This document shows positions 59,966 through 64,000 of a DNA stretch of 64,000 nt, one piece after another. A program made the translations under genes and the position numbers. Source of the stretch: Mycolicibacterium peregrinum (lineage in GTDB: Bacteria; Actinomycetota; Actinomycetes; Mycobacteriales; Mycobacteriaceae). The stretch's first letter is position 1, and the number at the start of each line of letters is the position of its first letter. The notes beneath the pieces were generated by a model. That model was not told the origin of the DNA and did no database searches. It worked only from the letters and a program-made list of their open reading frames with translations. The DNA lies in contig NZ_LQPP01000052.1 of assembly GCF_002102345.1 (NCBI RefSeq), positions 1 through 64,000 on the forward strand, given 5' to 3'.

Positions 59966-60002
59966 AAAGCACCCCGAAACAACACTGGTTTCGGGGTGCT
60001 TT
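59966..60002 (+). terminator. Intrinsic terminator after fadA6
   Basis: A perfect 15-bp stem (59966-59980 with 59988-60002), 7-nt loop, ending in a T-run: AAAGCACCCCGAAAC and its complement. A classic rho-independent terminator. Confidence 0.92.
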
Positions 60003-60025
60003 TGTATCTGCTCACCAAGGGGTAG

Positions 60026-61012
60026 GTGTGGGAGATGGGCGCCGACGGTTCAACCGCTTCCGACAACGAGAGCGCCCTGACCGTCGTCGTCGCCCTCGGC
60101 GCGAACGTGCTTATCGCGATTGCCAAGACGGTGGCCGCCGTCGTCACCGGCAGCGCCTCGATGCTGGCCGAGGCCGCCCATTCCTGGGCGGACACCGGCA
60201 ACGAGGTTTTCCTGCTGATCGGAACCCGCAAATCGATGAAGCCGGCCGATGCACAACATCGGCTGGGCTACGGCCGGGCAGGCTACATCTGGTCGATGTT
60301 CGCGGCCTTCGGGCTGTTCACCGTCGGTTCGGTGGTGTCGATCTGGCATGGCATCACCTCACTCGGCGGGGAGGGGGAAGCGACATCCTACGGCTGGGCC
60401 TACGCCGTACTCGGGATCGCGTTCGTGTTGGAGGGCACTTCGTTCGCCCAGGCCTTGCGCCAGACGAAAACCGGTGCGGTGCAACGACGGATCCACCCGC
60501 TGCGCTATATCAGGGTCACCTCGAATCCGATGTTGCGCGCGGTGTTCGCCGAGGACCTGTCGGCCTTGATCGGCCTCGCGATAGCGACAGCCGGCATCGT
60601 CGCGCACCAGCTCACCGGCGACGTGGTCTGGGATGCGATCGGCTCGATCCTGGTGGGAGTGTTGCTGGGCTGTGTCGCGTTGTTCCTCATCGGGCGCAAC
60701 ATGGACTTCCTGACCGGGGAGGCGGCCACCCCGCTCGCCCGGAACACCGTATTGCGGGTGCTGCTCGACCACGCCGACATCGAGCGGATCAGCTACCTGC
60801 ACATGGAATGGGTTGGCGCGGACCGCATCTACCTGGTGGCCGCGGTCGACCTGACCGGTGACGCGGCGGAATCCAACGTCGCCGCGCGGCTCAACGCGAT
60901 CGCCGACACCTTGCAGAGCCGGCCGGAAATCGTGCGCGCTGTTCTGACGCTCACGCGCCCGGGCGATACGACCGAGTTGCGGCCCGAACCACTCCCCGAC
61001 TGGTACCTGTGA
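60026..61012 (+). CDS. Cation diffusion facilitator (ZnT9-like CDF)
   Basis: 328 aa from GTG 60026 (ATG 60035 is an alternative). Six TM helices in the first 220 residues and a C-terminal dimer domain. TM2 has AEAAHSWADTGNE (H-x3-D), but TM5 has FAEDLSALIGLA, with Glu-Asp where zinc CDFs have H-x3-D. That altered site resembles the SLC30A9/ZnT9 branch. Likely exports a divalent metal in exchange for protons, but the metal is uncertain. Isolated by terminators from fadA6. Confidence 0.85.
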   Translation: MWEMGADGSTASDNESALTVVVALGANVLIAIAKTVAAVVTGSASMLAEAAHSWADTGNEVFLLIGTRKSMKPADAQHRLGYGRAGYIWSMFAAFGLFTVGSVVSIWHGITSLGGEGEATSYGWAYAVLGIAFVLEGTSFAQALRQTKTGAVQRRIHPLRYIRVTSNPMLRAVFAEDLSALIGLAIATAGIVAHQLTGDVVWDAIGSILVGVLLGCVALFLIGRNMDFLTGEAATPLARNTVLRVLLDHADIERISYLHMEWVGADRIYLVAAVDLTGDAAESNVAARLNAIADTLQSRPEIVRAVLTLTRPGDTTELRPEPLPDWYL

Positions 61013-61082
61013 GTTAGCTCGGAGCCATCGAAACGCGCCCAAACCGTGGACGCGGGCGTTTGCCTGCGCGCAGACTTTACCC

Positions 61083-63380
61083 ATGACTGACCGGGGCACC
61101 GAGCAGCGCACAAACGCCGAGGGGCATCACCAACCGGCGTTCCAGCCCTACCATCACCCTGCGGCCGGGTGGGGTGCAGCCAAGAGCGTCATCGAGTTCC
61201 TGATCCGCGAGCGCGAGCCCATCGACGGCCCCCACGCGATCATGAAGATGAACCACGAGGACGGCGGCTTCGACTGCCCGGGCTGCGCTTGGCCCGACGA
61301 CATGAAGGGCCTCAAACTCGACATCTGTGAGAACGGCATCAAACACGTCACGTGGGAGATGACCCACAAGCGCTGCGGTCCGGAGTTCTTCGCCCAGCAC
61401 ACCGTCTCTGAGCTGGCGACGTGGAGCGATTTCGCCCTCGAGGACCAGGGCAGGCTGACCGAACCAATGGAGTACAACTCCGAGACCGATCACTACGAAC
61501 CGATCAGCTGGCTCGACGCGTTCGACCTGGTGGGCAAGGCGCTCGCGGATCTGGACGATCCGAACCAGGCGTCGTTCTACACCTCGGGCCGGCTGGGCAA
61601 CGAGGCCACCTTCCTGTACCAGCTGATGGCCCGCGAGCTCGGCACGAACAATCTCCCGGACTGTTCCAACATGTGCCACGAGGCGAGCGGGCGGGCGCTG
61701 CAGGCGGCGTTGGGAACCGGCAAGGGCACCGTCGACCTCGAGGACTGGGAGACCGCCGACGCGCTGTTCATCATCGGCGTCAACGCCGCCTCCAATGCGC
61801 CACGCATGCTCACCGCGCTGGCCGAGGCCTATCGGCGGGGCGCGCAGATCATCCACATCAACCCGCTGGTCGAGGCCGGGGCCACCAAGACCATCATCCC
61901 GCACGACTTTCTGCGGATGGCCACCTTCAAGTCCACCAGGACCAGCACGCTGAACCTGCAGCCCAGGATCGGCGGGGATATGGCGCTCATCCGCGGGATC
62001 GCGAAAGCGGTCCTGGAACAAGCGGAAACCGATCCCAGGGCGTTGGACGCCGAGTTTATCGCCCGCTACACCGCGGGGTTCGAGAACTACCGCGCGGTGT
62101 GCGACGCCACCTCATGGGACGAGATCGAATACAAGTCCGGTGTGCGCCAAGCCGATATCCGCAAGGCGGCCAAGATCTACAGCGACGCCGACCGCAGCAT
62201 CATCAGCTGGTGCCTCGGCATCACCCAACACGAACACGGCGTGGACACTGTGCGGGAGATCGTCAATCTGCTTCTGCTGCGTGGCAATCTGGGCCGCGAA
62301 GGCGCCGGACCGTCACCGGTGCGCGGGCACAGCAATGTGCAGGGTAACCGCACCTGCGGGATCGACCACCGACCGACCGCGGCCTTCCTCGACCGGCTCG
62401 CCGAGGTGTGCGGAATCGAGCCGCCACGCGAGCACGGGATGGACACCGTGCACACCATCGAGGCCATGCACCGCGACGGCGTAAAGGTGTTCGTCGGCAT
62501 GGGCGGCAACTTCGCCGGCGCCGCCCCGGATACCGCGTACACCTTCGCGGGCCTGCAGAAATGCGATCTCACCGTGCAGGTCAGCACCAAACTCAACCGG
62601 AGCCATGTGATCCACGGTCGCCGGGCGCTGATCCTGCCGTGCCTGGGCCGTACCGAGAAGGATCACCAGAAGGCCGGGGTGCAGTCCACCTCGGTCGAGG
62701 ATTCGATGAGCATGGTGCATCTCTCGGTCGGGATGAAGAAACCTGCCTCGCCGCATCTGATGTCGGAACCGGCGATCATCGCCGGAATCGCGCGCGCCGC
62801 GCTGCCCTCCAGCGGCACGCCGTGGAGCTGGTACATCGAGGACTACGACCGGATCCGGGACACCATGGCCAAGGTGCTCAACGGTTTCGAGGATTTCAAC
62901 CGCCGGGTGCGGCTCCCGCTGGGCTTCCGCATCAAGCAGCCCGCGCGGGAACTGATCTTCCTGACCCCGTCCGGTCGGGCCGAATTCTCGGCGGTCGAGC
63001 TGCCCGACGACAGCACCACGCCCGGCACCCTGATCCTGGCCACCGTGCGATCGCACGATCAGTGGAACACGACCATCTACTCCGACGACGACCGCTACCG
63101 CGGCGTCAAGAACCTGCGCACGTTGGTCTTCATGAATGAACAGGACATGGCCGACCGCGGGATCAAGGAATTCGACGACGTCGACATCGTCGCCACCGCG
63201 CGCGACGGCAGCACCCGATCGTTGCGGCGCTACAAGGCCATCCCGTACGGCATACCCCGCGGTAACGCGGCCGGGTACATGCCCGAGATGAATGTGCTCT
63301 GTGCCATCGGCGATTTCAGCACGCAGAGCGATCAGCCCATCATGAAGAATGTCAAGGTGACTGTGGAACGCTCCGCCTGA
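61083..63380 (+). CDS. FdhF/YdeP-family molybdopterin oxidoreductase
   Basis: A 765-aa bis-MGD-type oxidoreductase related to formate dehydrogenase H but of the YdeP branch. An early DCPGCAWPDD motif (about 64-73) is typical of YdeP; SFYTSGRLGNEATFLYQLMA and NMCHEASGRAL form the pterin region, and no Cys/Sec active-site context of true FdhF is seen. The C-terminal molybdopterin-binding domain includes TVRSHDQWNTTIYSDDDRYRG given here as its start TVRSHDQWNTT. YdeP is linked to acid resistance in E. coli; the substrate is unknown. Its TGA overlaps the next ATG. Confidence 0.88.
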   Translation: MTDRGTEQRTNAEGHHQPAFQPYHHPAAGWGAAKSVIEFLIREREPIDGPHAIMKMNHEDGGFDCPGCAWPDDMKGLKLDICENGIKHVTWEMTHKRCGPEFFAQHTVSELATWSDFALEDQGRLTEPMEYNSETDHYEPISWLDAFDLVGKALADLDDPNQASFYTSGRLGNEATFLYQLMARELGTNNLPDCSNMCHEASGRALQAALGTGKGTVDLEDWETADALFIIGVNAASNAPRMLTALAEAYRRGAQIIHINPLVEAGATKTIIPHDFLRMATFKSTRTSTLNLQPRIGGDMALIRGIAKAVLEQAETDPRALDAEFIARYTAGFENYRAVCDATSWDEIEYKSGVRQADIRKAAKIYSDADRSIISWCLGITQHEHGVDTVREIVNLLLLRGNLGREGAGPSPVRGHSNVQGNRTCGIDHRPTAAFLDRLAEVCGIEPPREHGMDTVHTIEAMHRDGVKVFVGMGGNFAGAAPDTAYTFAGLQKCDLTVQVSTKLNRSHVIHGRRALILPCLGRTEKDHQKAGVQSTSVEDSMSMVHLSVGMKKPASPHLMSEPAIIAGIARAALPSSGTPWSWYIEDYDRIRDTMAKVLNGFEDFNRRVRLPLGFRIKQPARELIFLTPSGRAEFSAVELPDDSTTPGTLILATVRSHDQWNTTIYSDDDRYRGVKNLRTLVFMNEQDMADRGIKEFDDVDIVATARDGSTRSLRRYKAIPYGIPRGNAAGYMPEMNVLCAIGDFSTQSDQPIMKNVKVTVERSA

Positions 63381-64000
63381 TGCGCGCGTCCAGGCTGCTG
63401 TCGGCGCCCGGCCGGCTCGGCGGTTCGGTGATCATCGGAATCGGCGCTGGAACCCTCACCGGTGCATTGACCGACACTCCGCTCGGCCTGCTGGTCGGGA
63501 TCGCCTCAACAGGAGCGGTTTTCGTGCTCGCAGGCTGGATACTGCTGTGGCCCATGGACGCCGAGGCCACGCATCATCACGCACATCAGGAAGCCTTCAA
63601 TCCGGTGGTCGAGGAGCTCGTGATCGTGGCGGCCGCAGTCGGTGCCCTGGTCAGCATTGTCTTCATGCTTGTGCACGGCGGTTCGCACAGCGATCCGACG
63701 GCGGCGACGGCCGCTCTGGCCGGCGTTTTCATGGCGTGGGCCGGCATGCACCTGATGTACGCGGCCCGCTACGCGAAGCTCTACTACACGCCGGCGGTGG
63801 GCGGTATCGACTTCAACTCCGATGACCCACCGGCATTCCGGGACTTCTTCTACTTCAGCTACAACCTGGGGATGACATACCAGGTATCCGACACCAGCGT
63901 CACCGACACCACGATTCGTGGCGTAGCGCTGCGGCATTGCCTGCTGTCGTATCTGTTCGGCACCGTCATCCTCGCGACGACGATCAACCTGGTCGTCGGA
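63380..64000 (+). CDS. DUF1345 membrane protein (3' truncated by window end)
   Basis: The first 207 codons, running off the window. The family signature FSYNLGMTYQVSDTSVT is visible near residue 152, with four or five hydrophobic segments before it and a His cluster (ATHHHAHQE) after TM2. DUF1345 proteins are uncharacterised inner-membrane proteins. The start overlaps the YdeP-like gene stop (TGATG), so the two are co-translated. Confidence 0.85.
   Translation, partial: MRASRLLSAPGRLGGSVIIGIGAGTLTGALTDTPLGLLVGIASTGAVFVLAGWILLWPMDAEATHHHAHQEAFNPVVEELVIVAAAVGALVSIVFMLVHGGSHSDPTAATAALAGVFMAWAGMHLMYAARYAKLYYTPAVGGIDFNSDDPPAFRDFFYFSYNLGMTYQVSDTSVTDTTIRGVALRHCLLSYLFGTVILATTINLVVG

Noticed and set aside
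1..64000. tRNA, rRNA or CRISPR features
   Set aside because: No cloverleaf, rRNA sequence or regularly spaced repeat array was found on reading.

Overview
The window is a high-GC actinobacterial chromosome segment, almost certainly from a rapidly growing Mycobacterium (Mycolicibacterium). The evidence is the KstR and KstR2 cholesterol regulons with perfect operators, IdeR-type iron boxes, three mycofactocin-type SDRs, a GjpA-like envelope protein, and frequent GTG starts and ATGA/GTGA stop-start overlaps. I found no rRNA, tRNA, CRISPR, transposase or phage gene.

Layout. 0-10.6 kb: KstR regulon core, with otsB, kstR, fadE34, a TetR/SRPBCC pair, a secreted protein, kshB and hsaADCB (steroid A/B-ring opening). 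10.6-12.3 kb: a secreted GjpA-like protein behind two tandem IdeR boxes. 12.4-15.5 kb: a small TetR regulon (SDR, ferredoxin, P450) with two matching palindromic operators. 15.5-21.9 kb: a minus-strand polyol- or amino-alcohol-type operon (DeoR regulator, APC permease, FGGY kinase, GlpA-like dehydrogenase, second FAD oxidoreductase). 22-27 kb: a minus-strand alcohol/aldehyde operon (two mycofactocin-type SDRs, a duplicated carboxymuconolactone-decarboxylase-like protein, ALDH, ankyrin protein) with a divergent TetR and twin operators. 27-31.6 kb: hydrolase, IclR, CoA-transferase scoAB and an MHS transporter.

31.6-39.4 kb: KstR2 regulon part 1 (aspB, fadE33/32/31, fadD3 divergent from fadE30-ipdF), for degradation of the last two steroid rings. 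39.4-58.1 kb: an accessory block that separates part 1 from part 2 (kstR2-fadA6, 58.2-60 kb). The block holds a five-gene SWIM/DUF5691/MoxR/DUF5682/VWA operon, a two-component system co-translated with a DUF4173 membrane protein, an isochorismatase/AmiS pair, a TrcRS-like two-component system flanked by two 75-aa secreted Pro/Gly-rich proteins, and a GT2-GtrA/PMT glycosyltransferase pair. 60-64 kb: a CDF transporter, a YdeP-like molybdopterin oxidoreductase and a truncated DUF1345 gene.

Most novel-looking item: the two microproteins at 51802-52029 and 54549-54776. Both are exactly 75 aa, have signal peptides, have mature regions made almost only of Pro, Gly, Ala and Cys, and share a C-x-P-x-x-P-C motif. 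They bracket a two-component system whose sensor loop carries its own Pro/Gly-rich stretch.
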